This document shows, piece after piece, positions 32,901 to 43,352 of a stretch of 64,000 nt of DNA (within the stretch, counting starts at the first letter, position 1; every line of letters starts with the position of its first letter). The stretch spans positions 6,033,703 to 6,097,702 of the forward strand of contig NC_064037.1 in NCBI RefSeq assembly GCF_932526225.1, in the 5' to 3' direction. Under the pieces are notes generated by a model. That model saw nothing but the letters and a program-made list of their open reading frames with translations, did not search any database and had not been told where the DNA came from. Source of the DNA: Nematostella vectensis. Its lineage: Eukaryota > Cnidaria > Anthozoa > Actiniaria > Edwardsiidae. A program made the position numbers and the translations under genes.

Positions 32901-35900
32901 AGCGCTCGGAGGATGGCCGCTGTTATTTCCAAGTTACGAGAGAAGGCAAGCCTTTCAAGATCCAAAGGAAGTTGTTCACAGAATGTTTTTACGCAATGGC
33001 TATGGCGGAGCTGGGCAGGGCAACAGGGAATTTGAAATACACTGTAAGTTCTTGAGTTCTATGAAGATACAAAACAAGGAGTTGTCAGATCCGGGATTTG
33101 AACGCAGAACTCGCCCGTGGTGAGAGTCGCGGGCACTTTAATTTCCGAATGCGCCCGTCACCCAGGCTCCCTCGGCAGTAAGTTACCACGATACGACAAG
33201 GGGTGGTAATCATTGACCGCTTAACACTGGAAATAAGACGAGCTACCAACTAGCTAGCTAACCGTTTCCGTTGCAAGAACAAGCTTGCAACTGGCAATCC
33301 CTGAATTAAAAAAAAAGAGATTAATGTTAGTCATAGCCGTAGCATGCCTCGAATTATTGTGGGCACGATACAGAAGCATTATGAAAACATTAGGGGGCAC
33401 TGCCATGTCCCTACTGGTCACTTCCTTAAAATGTTGAAGAATCTATTTTTGGGGGGCGGGGCACGTGATCCCAGTGCCCCACCCCTACTACGGCCCTGTT
33501 ACCCCCACCGCGTACTACGGCCCTGTTACCCCCACCCCCTACTACGGCCCTGTTACCCCACCCCCTACTACGGCCCTGTTAGTCTACCACTTGAACTTAC
33601 GAAGGCGCTACAAAATTAACAAAAATCGTAGAAAAGAGAAATGTACTAGCTGCTCATCTTTCTTCTAGGTTGAAGGCGAGTCTATGTTATCCAGACTAAT
33701 TCACTGGGCACGCGTTGATGACTCAGATCTAGGCCTGACCAAGCTTGCGGGCGATAAGCCAGTCAACTCTATGGCTGTACCTATGATGATGCTCTGCGTC
33801 ATTGATAACGTGTGTGCTGGTAACCAGGCCCTGCGGTCAGATTACGCCGTGCACGAGGACTGGGCTACTCAACAGATACTACAGCATGTTCAGGTATGCG
33901 CTATGAGGAAAGCCTTCCAAGTGTAAGCCAATGACAACAGGCGCGTAGGCAGGGTGCGCGCGCACCCCCTTTGGCGGCCAAAAAATAGGTCATTTATTAT
34001 TAACCCATTGACTCCTGGCTATTTTTTAGCTGAATTTACAAAAAACAGACTGAAAACAGATACCTCCCCCCCTATTCTGGGTTTTATACAGCCCGTCAAA
34101 GTCAAACACAGCTGCACCTAGTCAGCGGTATCCAAGCTTTCCAACAGTGCTTTGCGGTGCCCACTTTTAATCCCTCGTCGTTGTGCTAAAGCAAGCACAA
34201 GTTGGTGGTTGCTTGTATTTTTCATCAAAAATACAGCTATGAGCATATTAGGAGAGTGTCTCAGGACATCATAAAGTCTTTTGGGGCATAATTGAATGCT
34301 TTGCTTATGGATATTTGCAAGCAAAGGTGGATTCACGATGATTTTTTCTTGTTTGGCTTTGCCTGGATGAGAAAATAATTCTCTAATGAATCACCACAGC
34401 TCTCCTAATTGCTGTCTTTTCTGAAACCAAATTGATTGCAAAATTGTTTACACTGCTATTCTGGGTCTGTATGACCTGGAATTGATTTGTTTGGCTTCGG
34501 GGTGAAAAGACTTATAAAAAACCATCGACTTTGGGGAGAGGAGTGTTGACTGGCCCTCCCCTCGTGAAATTTTCCTTGGATCTCCCAGAATGCTTTTCAA
34601 TCCGTAAAGGCATCTTCGTGGTTTTACAAGCCTTCAAGGCGTGGACATTGTGTTTTGAGGCCATGGAAATGAACCTGGAGGATCAGAATAAAGGCATCTA
34701 TTTGTGTCTTGAGCTGTGTTTGCTGATCTCTCTCCCTTGTGTTGTATTTTGAGCGTTTTATTGAGAGGGGTGATTCTGCTTTTCTTTCCTTGTTCGATTT
34801 GAAATTTGTCAAAGAACCTGTGCTATTATTTGGCTTAAGAGTAGTTGCCAACACCTTGGTTGGATGCATATCTTCAAGACCATTTATCCCTTAGACTGAT
34901 GCCTCAGTATCTTCATCTTGTTGTGTTTAGTTTGCATTTATGAATTTTTTGGGTTGTGGGTACTTCCCAAAGCCGGTACAGGCCGGTTGAGGGGTCAATG
35001 TGTTAAGGAATCTTCAAATACTAGGCTTTTTCCATGTTACCTATGACTGCGCACCCCTCTCAGCTAATCCTGGGTACGCGCCGGGACAACATATTACTAA
35101 AACCATGACTGATCCAATTTTTCTGGCCGTTGTTTGCCGTTTCCGTTCCTGAGCTTAAATCCCAACTCCGTTTACGGTAATCTCTATAATAAAACCCTGC
35201 GACATTATGCAGTTTGTCAATTAAGATTTAGAGTTCGCAGGAAAGTCTTAGGAATTATGGAGTAAGCTGAGTACCCTTAGGTTCTATCTTTCCGTTTTTA
35301 AAAGGTGTATCTCTGATTTATTGTATATCCCTTATTTCAGAGGGATGGAAAAGCGATTCTCGAGAATGTTTCGCCAGATGGGACCCAGCTACCTGGGTAC
35401 CAAGGCCGCCTGATGAACCCGGGCCATGCGATCGAGGCTGGCTGGTTCTTGCTTCAGAGGGCAATTAAAACTGCGGACAAGACCCTCTCTAAAACGGCCA
35501 TTCAAAGATTCATTGTGGACCCGTTCGATCAGGGCTGGGACAAGGATTTTGGCGGGATCTTTTATTTCCTCGACGTCGATGGTCTGTCGCCCGTACCTCT
35601 AGAGTGGAATATGAAGTTATGGTGGGTTCATTCCGAAGCTTTGATCGCGCTCTTGATGGCGTACCAAGAGACTGGAAAGGCCAGCTTACTGGATATGTTT
35701 GATCAGGTGTTCGAATATAGCTTCGGCAAGGTAAATTGACACCCTTTTTGTGTTGTTTTGATCAATATTTTGTTTTGCGTTTCTGTTATTCGTAGGCAGT
35801 GATCGAATGCATTTGTGTTCTACGCACCTCATACATGTTATAATCACCACATCACTAATATCATGTATCTTATGGAGGGGGCGTAAAGGTTTTGTCTTAA

Positions 35901-36378
35901 AACTATTGCGTTTTTTTTGGTTTTGGTAGTATTTTGGTGCGGTCTTGCGGTTTCGTAAAAAAAGCGGTTTCCTCCTTTGTTCACTAAACTCCGATGCGAT
36001 TTTCTGTGCGGGTTTGCGGTTTTCGTGCCCCCCTTACGACTCCTTTCTTATGGTGACTTTACTATCTAAATGATGATTATCATCACGTATTGTGCACTTC
36101 TCAGTTTTCAGATCCAGAGTTTGGTGAGTGGTGGGGGTATCTAGACAGACAAGGAGATCCGACACATTCATTCAAAGGAGGTCCATACAAAGGTACCTCA
36201 AAGCAGCTCAGAACTGCACCTTCATACCAGTACATGTACACACAGTAACTGATTTATTCTATCTACAGGATGTTTCCATCTGCCACGTTGCCTTCACATG
36301 TGCATAAAGATGTTAAAAAGTCTGTTAAAAAATAATGGTCCAAGACAGTCACCAGTGATAAAAATAAAAGTTATATGA
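29976..36378 (+). CDS. RENBP: N-acylglucosamine 2-epimerase (renin-binding protein), 7 exons, 412 aa
   Basis: Cytosolic enzyme interconverting N-acetylglucosamine and N-acetylmannosamine, feeding or draining sialic-acid metabolism. Exons: 29976-30079, 32555-32706, 32874-33043, 33669-33893, 35341-35730, 36105-36192 and 36269-36378. All GT-AG, in phase, 413 codons including TGA; the human protein is of similar length. The fold is an (alpha/alpha)6 barrel. Family landmarks seen in order: [67 protein letters not shown] (His/Glu of the active site), [28 protein letters not shown] (second catalytic His). ATG 29976 gives [19 protein letters not shown]. Intron 1 (2.5 kb) contains a broken tyrosine recombinase and a foldback element. 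Intron 4 contains nested TIR elements. The sequence is well conserved with no disabling change seen. Confidence 0.95.
30891..31984 (+). pseudogene. Crypton-like tyrosine recombinase (DUF3504/KIAA1958 type), frameshifted
   Basis: Two same-strand frames inside RENBP intron 1 together make a recombinase-like protein. The first, 30891-31382, has an N-terminal core-binding-like part, then [12 protein letters not shown] (catalytic Arg region) and SHDEATKN. The second, 31415-31984, has HCVRAT (H-x-x-R), [13 protein letters not shown] (second His and the nucleophile Tyr candidate) and TRPSTQQL. They lie in different frames, and the linking segment also has an in-frame TAG (near 31400), so the gene is dead as read. 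An acceptor-like TTACAG at about 30846 suggests that it once had an upstream exon. Known relatives are Crypton elements and the domesticated ZMYM/QRICH1/KCTD1 domains. It is the same strand as the host gene. Confidence 0.75.
32268..32454. repeat. Foldback element in RENBP intron 1
   Basis: Arms of about 65 bp (AATGGTCCAT, TAGCGTGCGTATATCCAGTT, CTGGAAGCAC, CATAGTTTAGAGAGCAC) are repeated in inverse at 32388-32454 around a GC-rich loop of about 55 bases. Ends just 100 bp before exon 2. Confidence 0.85.
33476..33582. repeat. Four 26-27-bp tandem repeats resembling MITE ends, RENBP intron 3
   Basis: Units read CCCCACCCCCTACTACGGCC followed by CTGTTA. The inverse, TAACAGGGCCGTAGTAGGGG, is very close to the TIR of the element at 2525 (CAGGGCCGTAACAGG). 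An element end seems to have been multiplied in tandem. Confidence 0.75.
33938..35084. mobile_element. TIR element with target duplication GACAA, interrupted by a piggyBac-type element
   Basis: The left end CAGGCGCGTAGGCAGG and the right end CCTGGGTACGCGCCGG are inverted copies, flanked by GACAA at 33933-33937 and 35085-35089. Without the insert at 34004-35002 the element would be about 145 bp, with the GGCGGCCAAAAA and CATGTTACCTATGACTGCGC blocks of its family on either side of the insert. Lies in RENBP intron 4. Confidence 0.8.
34004..35002. mobile_element. 999-bp piggyBac-type non-autonomous element, TTAA target site
   Basis: TTAA at 34000-34003 and 35003-35006 flanks inverted ends CCCATTGACTCC and GGGGTCAATGTG. 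This is the piggyBac pattern. ORFs inside are short (up to about 80 codons) and no transposase DDD motif is recognised. Inserted into the older TIR element at 33938-35084. Confidence 0.7.
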
Positions 36379-38493
36379 CACTGATACATGGACCATCCAG
36401 CAGCAGGTACATGGGTGATCCCCACTCCCCTTTGGACTTATACAGGGAGGCCACTTGAGCCCCACTACCCTTTGTTCTGATAGGGGGAGACTTTAGACTG
36501 TTACATGGGGACCGGTGACCCGTTACTCCCTTTCGGACTGATATTTTGGAGCTGCTGAAATTCTACACTCCCCTTCAGCTTAATACAGGGGGACCACTGA
36601 ACCCCCACTCCCCTTTGTTCTGATAGAGGGAGACTTTAGACTGTTACATGGGGACAGGTGACTCCTTACTCCCTTTCGGACTGATATTTTGGAGCTGCTG
36701 AAATTCTCCACTCCCCTTCAGCTTGATACAGGGGGACCACTAAACCCCCACTACCCTTTGTTCTGATAGAGGGAGACTTTAGACTGTTACATGGGGACAG
36801 GTGACTCCTTACTCCCTTTCGGAATGATATTTTGGAGCTGCTGAAATTCTCCACTCCCCTTCAGCTTGATACAGGGGGACCACTGAACCCCCACTACCCT
36901 TTGTTCGGATAGAGGGAGACTTTAGACTGTTACATGGGGACCGGTGACCCCTTACTCCCCTTCGGACTGATATTTTGGAGCTGCTGAAATTCTCAAAACT
37001 CCTTTGAGCTGATACAGGGGTACCACTGGACCCCTACAACCTGATACAGGGGTACCACTGGACCCCTACAACCTGATACAGGGGTAACACTGGACCCCTA
37101 CAACCTGATACAGGGGTAACACTGGGCCCCTACAACCTGATACAGGGGTAACACTGGACTCCTACAACCTGATACAGGGGTAACACTGGACCCCTACAAT
37201 CTGATACAGGGGTAACACTGGGCCCCTACAACCTGATACGGGGTAACACTGGACCCCTACAACCTGATACAGGGGTAACACTGGACCCCTACAACCTGAT
37301 ACAGGGAAACCACTGATAAACCACTCCCCTTCGCACTGAATTCCCAATCCTTAAGGGATGAGGCCTTCCCCTCTGAGAAATCTTGATATGGACCCTTGAC
37401 TGTATTAGATGGTCATATGAGTCTGTACACGAGTCAAGCTTAGGGGAGTTGGTATGATACAGAGCCATTTAGAAAACCGGCGGGGTAGAGCCTCCCCCCA
37501 CTGGTCATTCCTTATAATTTTATAGAAAACTGGGGGGGGGGGGGGGGCATGGGCCCCCTTCAGACACTACAGGTAGTAGGCTGTATGTTATATTATACAG
37601 TCATGTTACAGTAGGAACCAGAAAGGAGACCATACAACACACATTGACCAATCAAAGTAAAACTAGAAAAATATGACATTTTGAGACAAATCCATCAAGC
37701 CAAGCACAAGCAATATAAAGTTGCTTGTTCCTGTGTTGCTTGTTCGTGTGTTGCTTGAATGAGCATGAAAATGAGCATGAAAATACTGTATAACATAATT
37801 AGCTGGATTCCTACTTACTAAAAACAGAAATCACAAAAAATACCACAGTTTTAAATTATACTGATACAAGGCCAGTTATTTATATTTGTAAAAACTGAAC
37901 AGTATATTTTTTAAATGTCTCAAGTTCTGACATTATGTGGAGAGCTCACTTTGCCTACTAAGAAGGTTCTGCATATCACTTAAGTTATATGTAATTATTA
38001 TACTATAAATGTTTTTTATACATCAAAACAGGGATTAAACCTTAAAAGTACCATTTATGACACAGAGGAGGGAAAATGGTATAGACCTATTTCAAATAAG
38101 GTTGCACTCGAGAATCTGTGGGTCATAACCCGTGTTGGCTCATGGGTAGCCTATAAACAGCTGAATCCTTGTATCTGAAAGCCATGTGAATTATCATAAT
38201 TAATAACATAAACAAGAATTCTACAGCTTTTGAAACCTGGATTTATATTTTCCCTTATTTGCTCATTGACTTGATACCTATGAAGCACTGTGGGTTCCAA
38301 TACACAGATTCTCCAAGTACAACATTACTTGAAATACAGTAGGTGTATATGCCTTGCTGTTGACCTCTCTCTTGACCTCATCTTGTCTTTTGAAGCATAA
38401 CTCACCCTTTGTTGGTTACCATGGCAGCACTAAGGATATGACTAGATAAAGGGTATTACTGTATGGAAGGCATGCAAGACTGTGTAGCCTGTG
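36379..38493. other. Convergent intergenic region between RENBP and MRPS23
   Basis: The first kilobase is a VNTR (listed separately). A poly(G) tract lies at about 37530-37547. The rest (37560-38490) is unique-looking AT-rich DNA without recognisable coding sequence; it presumably includes the MRPS23 3' UTR. Confidence 0.5.
36429..37310. repeat. Compound VNTR downstream of RENBP: 143-bp units then 32-bp units
   Basis: About four units of 143 bp (marker GGAGCTGCTGAAATTCT at about 36548, 36691, 36833 and 36976) are followed from about 37009 by about ten units of 32 bp (CTGATACAGGGGTAACACTG, GACCCCTACAAC). The CTTGATACAGGGGGACCACT segment of the long unit is similar to the short one, so the 32-bp array probably grew out of one end of the 143-bp unit. 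Confidence 0.9.
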
Positions 38494-41400
38494 TTAGTTG
38501 CCGTTGTCCTGTCTGTCTGGTGTTTTCGCAGGTATTACTTTCTCCTTCAAAAGATCATATATATTCCCAATAGATGGTTTGTCTTCTGTTGATGTGTCAG
38601 CTTCATTTTCTTCAGCGTCATTCTGTTAACAATATAATGGAAGGCTCAATACTGCAGGTCTAGCAACACAAACAAGAACAGAATAAATGTCCAATCTGTG
38701 TCATTTAGTTTCAAACAGAACATTAAAAAAAAAGAACAGGTGGTTATAATTTTAGTTTTGGAAAAAAAAAATTAAGAATGTGACTTGCATACAAGGGGTA
38801 CTCATATATATGTGAATGTCCCTCTTTATCTAGGTCCCTCCATATAAATTTACCTTGCATATATTAGGGATTTCTTTAGAAAAAACAAAAGGCCTATTTA
38901 TGTGAGTTGTACTGCAGTTTCTTTTAGTACTATTCATTTGATGGGCAAAGTGAATGTTATGTTTTACCAAGGCCAGTTGCCCCTTTGCAAAAAGTAGTGA
39001 AACCTCTTCCAGTGCTTCCTCTCGGCTTAATCCTTGGCCAACCAGATTCTGACACTTCTCAACAAATCTGAGACGAACAATACGATACTGTAAGACCACA
39101 GAAAATAAGACCATAGACAGACAGACAATAAGACCACATTAAATATCAAATAGACAGACACTAAGACCACATTCAATATCAAACAGACAAACAATAAGAC
39201 CACATTCAATATCAAACAGGCAGACGATTAATAAGACCACATTTAATATCAAACAGACAAACAATAAGACCACATTCAATGTCAGTTAGACGAACAATAA
39301 GACTACATTCAATATCAAACAGACAGACAAACAAACAATAAGACCACATTCAATATCAAACAGACAAACAATAAGACCACATTCAATGTCAGATAGACGA
39401 ACAATAAGGACTACATTCAATATCAAACAGACAGACGAACAATAAGACCACATTCAATATCAAACAGACAGACGAACAACAAGACTACATTCAATATCAA
39501 GCAGACAGACAAACAATAAGACCACATTCAATATCAAACATACAGACGAACAACAAGACTACATTCAATATCAAACAGACAGACCAACAATAAGACTACA
39601 TTCAATATCAAGCAGACAGACCAACAATAAGACCATATTCAATATCAAACAGACAGACAAACAATAAGACCACATTCAATATCAAACAGACAGACAAACA
39701 ACAAGACTACATTCAATATCAAACAGACAGACAAACAATAAAGACCACATTCAATATCAAACAGACAGACGAACAACAAGACTACATTCAATATCAAACA
39801 GACAGACGAACAATGGACCACATTCAATATCAAACATACACAGACGAACAACAAGACTACATTCAATATCAAACAGACAGACGAACAATAAGACCACATT
39901 CAATATCAAACAGACAGACGAACAATAAGACCACATTCAATATCAAACAGACAGACGAACAATAAGACCACATTCAATATCAAGCAGACAGATGAACAAT
40001 AAGACCACATTCGATATTAAACAGACAGACAGATAATAAGACTGCATTCAATATCAAGCAGACAGACGAACAACAAGACTATATTCAATATCAAACAGAC
40101 AGACCAACAATAAGACTACATTCAATATCAAACAGACAGACAAACAATAAGACCACATTCAATATCAAACAGACAGACGAACAACAAGACTACATTCACT
40201 ATCAAACAGACAGACAAACAATAAAGACCACATTCAATATCAAACAGACAGACGAACAACAAGACTACATTCAATATCAAACAGACAGACGAACAACAAG
40301 ACTACATTCAATATCAAACAGACAGACGAACAATGGACCACATTCAATATCAAACATACACAGATGAACAACAAGACTACATTCAATATCAAACAGACAG
40401 ACGAACAATAAGACCACATTCAATATCAAACAGACAGACGAACAATAAGACCACATTCAATATCAAACAGACAGACGAACAATAGGACCACATTCAATAT
40501 CAAGCAGACAGATGAACAATAAGACCACATTCGATATTAAACAGACAGACAGATAATAAGACTACATTCAATATCAAGCAGACAGACGAACAACAAGACT
40601 ATACTAAATATCAAACAGACAGATCAACAATAAGACTACATTCAATATCAAACAGACAGACCAACAATAAGACCACATTCAATGTCAGATAGACGAACAA
40701 CAAGACTACATTCAATATCAAGCACACAGACAAACAATAAGACCACATTCAATATCAAGCAGACAGACGAACAACAAGACCACATTCAATATCAAACAGA
40801 CAGAGCATGTACCTGTCAGATTCTTGGGGCTCATGTGTGACATTCTCTCGGATATCCAAAAGAGCATTTGTGCGGTATGTCTTATAAAAGTTCCTTTTAA
40901 AAAAACAAAATAAACACTGGCTGTCAGTACTTTGTGGTGTTTACTGCTCTGAATCTACTCTGTGGCTACTGTAGGAGAACAGAGCAAAAATCCCTTTTAC
41001 CTCTAAAAAGCAATCTTTTCCTATTAAAGAAATAGCCACAAATTGTAGGCCCTTGCCAAACGAAACGCAAGTCAACACAAGTTGTTGCAAATTTTTCTTA
41101 CTTGTGGCAGCTTGCATTTCATTAGGCTACCGACTTGCCTTGACTCGTGTTGAATTTGAACATGTTAAAATTGCAACATTAACGAAAACGTATAGATATT
41201 CAATGCAATTATCCTTTTTTTCTTTCTGTCTTTTTTGGCCAAGTGTTAGTTCAAGGTGTGATCATGACGTTATTTTTCAGTCTTTCGTGCGGCCGGAAGT
41301 AATTGTGGAGTGATTGTTTTAGATAGGATTGTCCCAATATTATTGGTTCAAGGGTTTAATAACCCTGGGTACCAGAGTCTCGAGCTTTGTTTGTTTAATA

Positions 41401-43352
41401 CACACCCTTTACTGACTACAAGGAGCGAAGTGACGAGACTCTGGCCTCACGAATAGGTTTTCATAGTTCCAGGTACACAAACTCAAAAAAACAGTTTGGT
41501 AATTATAACGTCATCTTCCAGCACATGTGCTTTCAGAGCTGTCAAAGTCTGTTTACAAATAGTCATATTGCTTTGGGACTCTTGAACACAAATGGATATT
41601 CAAGCCTCCATTCAAATCATCGCTTGAGAGGTTGCATGCCATTATCCCTTGAAGTTCTAGTTCCTTGATATGCGATTTGACAAGGGATTTCAAGGGCCAA
41701 ACAGCGATTACTACAGAGGTTTCGATGAGTAGTTACATCGACCGTATCACTTGGAAGCAAGACTTTCCCCAGCCCTTTGGAAGAACCACAAACACATCCT
41801 CTCTCTCAATAAATGCTACTATTGCTCCTTTCCGTTCCTTTTTTAACTGTTTAATTCAGGAAATTAAGATGCTAGGGTTTTTTAAATTGATTCTTCTATT
41901 ATTATTCTAGTAGATGTGTCAGCCATTGGCATCCCGGGTACGTAAAAAAAACCCAGCCAATCAGAAAATACTGTATTCAAGGAGCAAACCCTATCAGACA
42001 CCCCAGAGTCTCGTCGCTTCACTTCTTGTAGTCAGTAAAGGGCGCATAGTAAACAAACAAAGCTCGAGCCTCTGGTACCCAGGGTATTGTTAAATCAAAA
42101 TAGTTGAGATACGAGGTGTGAAATAGCACACTTGACCAGCATAAAAGCCGACAAAAAAAAAATGTAAAACAGAGTACAATAAATCCAAGTTCGAAACACG
42201 ACAGTGGTTTTATTGTCAGCAGCACATGCTGGAGCTATCAATATTGTGTTGTTTTGCCAGGGCCTTTTTGCACATTCACCTATTTCAAAAAATGTTGCCA
42301 GCACAAATGGCAATTATCAATTGGCACTTCTACAACTACAAAGTAACCAGGAGTCTTATTATTCTATGAAAAATATGGATAAATAAAAAAACTGTTTGGC
42401 TTTGATATTGCTGGACTTTTTCTAAACCTTTAATTTTACAAATAATTCGTACCCATAAAGTTATTTGCACTGACAAACTTTTGTGAAATTCGGTGTACAA
42501 TGCAGCCCCCCTAGAATGCTTGCTGCTATATTTATGGAGGGCGATTATTGAAAGCATGGGTGACACAGTTGGCACAGCAGCGCTCTGTAGTGCCTCTCAT
42601 CACTTGGTCTCACCACTGGGTTTCTGTGTTCGATTCCTGGTGTCAACGTGAGTTGAGTTACCTGCTTTTCTCATTTACTTCAAGAGTTTTATCTGTTTTT
42701 TCTCCCTCCACAGAAACTCTTTGCTCACAGATATGAGTCTATGGCCTCATTCTAACAAAAACATTACCAGGCCCGTACCCAGGGGGGTGCATGGGGTGCG
42801 AACGCACCCCTCACAACGGTCGAAATCCATTTTCGGTTCTTGATAGACATGTTATTTGTAGACAGAACAAAAAAGTATAAGTTAGATCACTCTGGTATTT
42901 CATCAATCCATCAGCCAGACTTTATTGTAGCCAAATCCGACAATAAACGTCCTTTGGAGATCTTGCCCACACACACACAGAAAAATTAGGTCCACTTTTT
43001 GGATTTCGCATCCTTTACCCCCCCCCCCCCACCCCCCCAAGAAAAATCCTGCGTACGGGCCTGATTACTAACCTTCTGAAGAAGTCTTCTGGATATTCAA
43101 TTTTGGCTACTCGTCCGGACTCGGCTCTCCTGTTTATCTTGGTCTCTACAATAGGTGGGAATGCCTCAACAACTTCGTACCAAACCGGTTTCCGCGTAAG
43201 TGCACCAGAACGAAGCAAATTGCGTACTCTGTCGGAAATAAATACGTAATTTGGAGCTATAATTAAATACATGACTTAAAGTTTTGTATTTCCTCCAGAG
43301 GTACTACTTACCGGGATAAAACCGTCCCGCGGAGATGTCGAGAACCAGTCAT
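38494..43352 (-). CDS. MRPS23: Mitochondrial small ribosomal subunit protein S23, 5 exons, 206 aa
   Basis: Component of the mitochondrial 28S ribosomal subunit. Exons on the minus strand: 43312-43352, 43073-43228, 40813-40893, 38854-39067 and 38494-38622. They are in phase, 207 codons including TAA; human MRPS23 is about 190 aa. The start MTGSRHLRGTVLSR-VRNLLRSGALTRKPVWYEV parallels the family's GSRL...R..DL.R.G....KP.W..VY.AFPP, and AFPPIVETK, PEDFFRRNFYKTY and RFVEKCQNL follow. An upstream ATG (43393) opens only a nine-codon frame, a possible uORF. Exon 4 starts at CTCAG|ATTTG, not at the stronger-looking TTACAG 22 nt earlier, because only that keeps phase. Intron 3 is nearly all minisatellite, intron 2 holds a helicase-carrying TIR element and a MITE in its donor region. 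Confidence 0.92.
39100..40806. repeat. 37-bp minisatellite filling MRPS23 intron 3
   Basis: About 46 units of AATAAGACCACATTCAATAT followed by CAAACAGACAGACGAAC. It ends about 7 nt from the exon 3 donor and begins about 30 nt from the exon 4 acceptor, so it fills almost the whole 1745-bp intron. A second-order period of about 520 bp is visible: the odd units CAATGGACCACATTC (39811, 40331) and TCGATATTAAACAG (40011, 40531) recur at that spacing. Confidence 0.95.
41352..42091. mobile_element. TIR element of about 740 bp in MRPS23 intron 2, carrying a helicase fragment
   Basis: The left end (CCCTGGGTACCAGAGTCTCG, AGCTTTGTTTGTTTA, CCCTTTACTGACTACAAG, GACGAGACTCTGG) is inverted at 42003-42091, giving TIRs of about 85 bp at roughly 88 percent identity by eye. 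No clear target duplication. The interior holds a RecQ-like helicase fragment on the minus strand. Confidence 0.75.
41588..41853 (-). pseudogene. RecQ/DEAD-type helicase fragment captured in a TIR element
   Basis: The minus strand reads EREDVFVVLPKGWGKSCFQV, a Walker A motif of RecQ type (usually LPTGYGKS). After an in-frame stop it continues SVVIAVWPLKSLVKSHIKEL, equivalent to motif Ia (VVSPLISLMxDQ), then QGIMACNLSSDDLNG. Only the first helicase lobe is present, with at least one stop. It could be transposon-borne helicase sequence or a captured host exon. Confidence 0.6.
42768..43063. mobile_element. 296-bp TIR element inserted in the donor region of MRPS23 intron 2, target duplication ATTAC
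   Basis: Ends CAGGCCCGTACCCAGG and TGCGTACGGGCCTG, flanked by ATTAC at 42763-42767 and 43064-43068. On the coding strand the exon 2 donor is G|GTTAGTAAT, and the target duplication GTAAT occupies intron positions +5 to +9; the element starts at +10. Interior blocks (TCTGGTATTTCATC, AAATCCGACAATAAACGTCC) match the element at 50419. Confidence 0.85.

Noticed and set aside
39068-39090. Stronger acceptor TTACAG for MRPS23 exon 4
   Set aside because: It would shift the frame; the CTCAG acceptor at 39068 joins RFVEKCQNL in phase, matching the S23 family.
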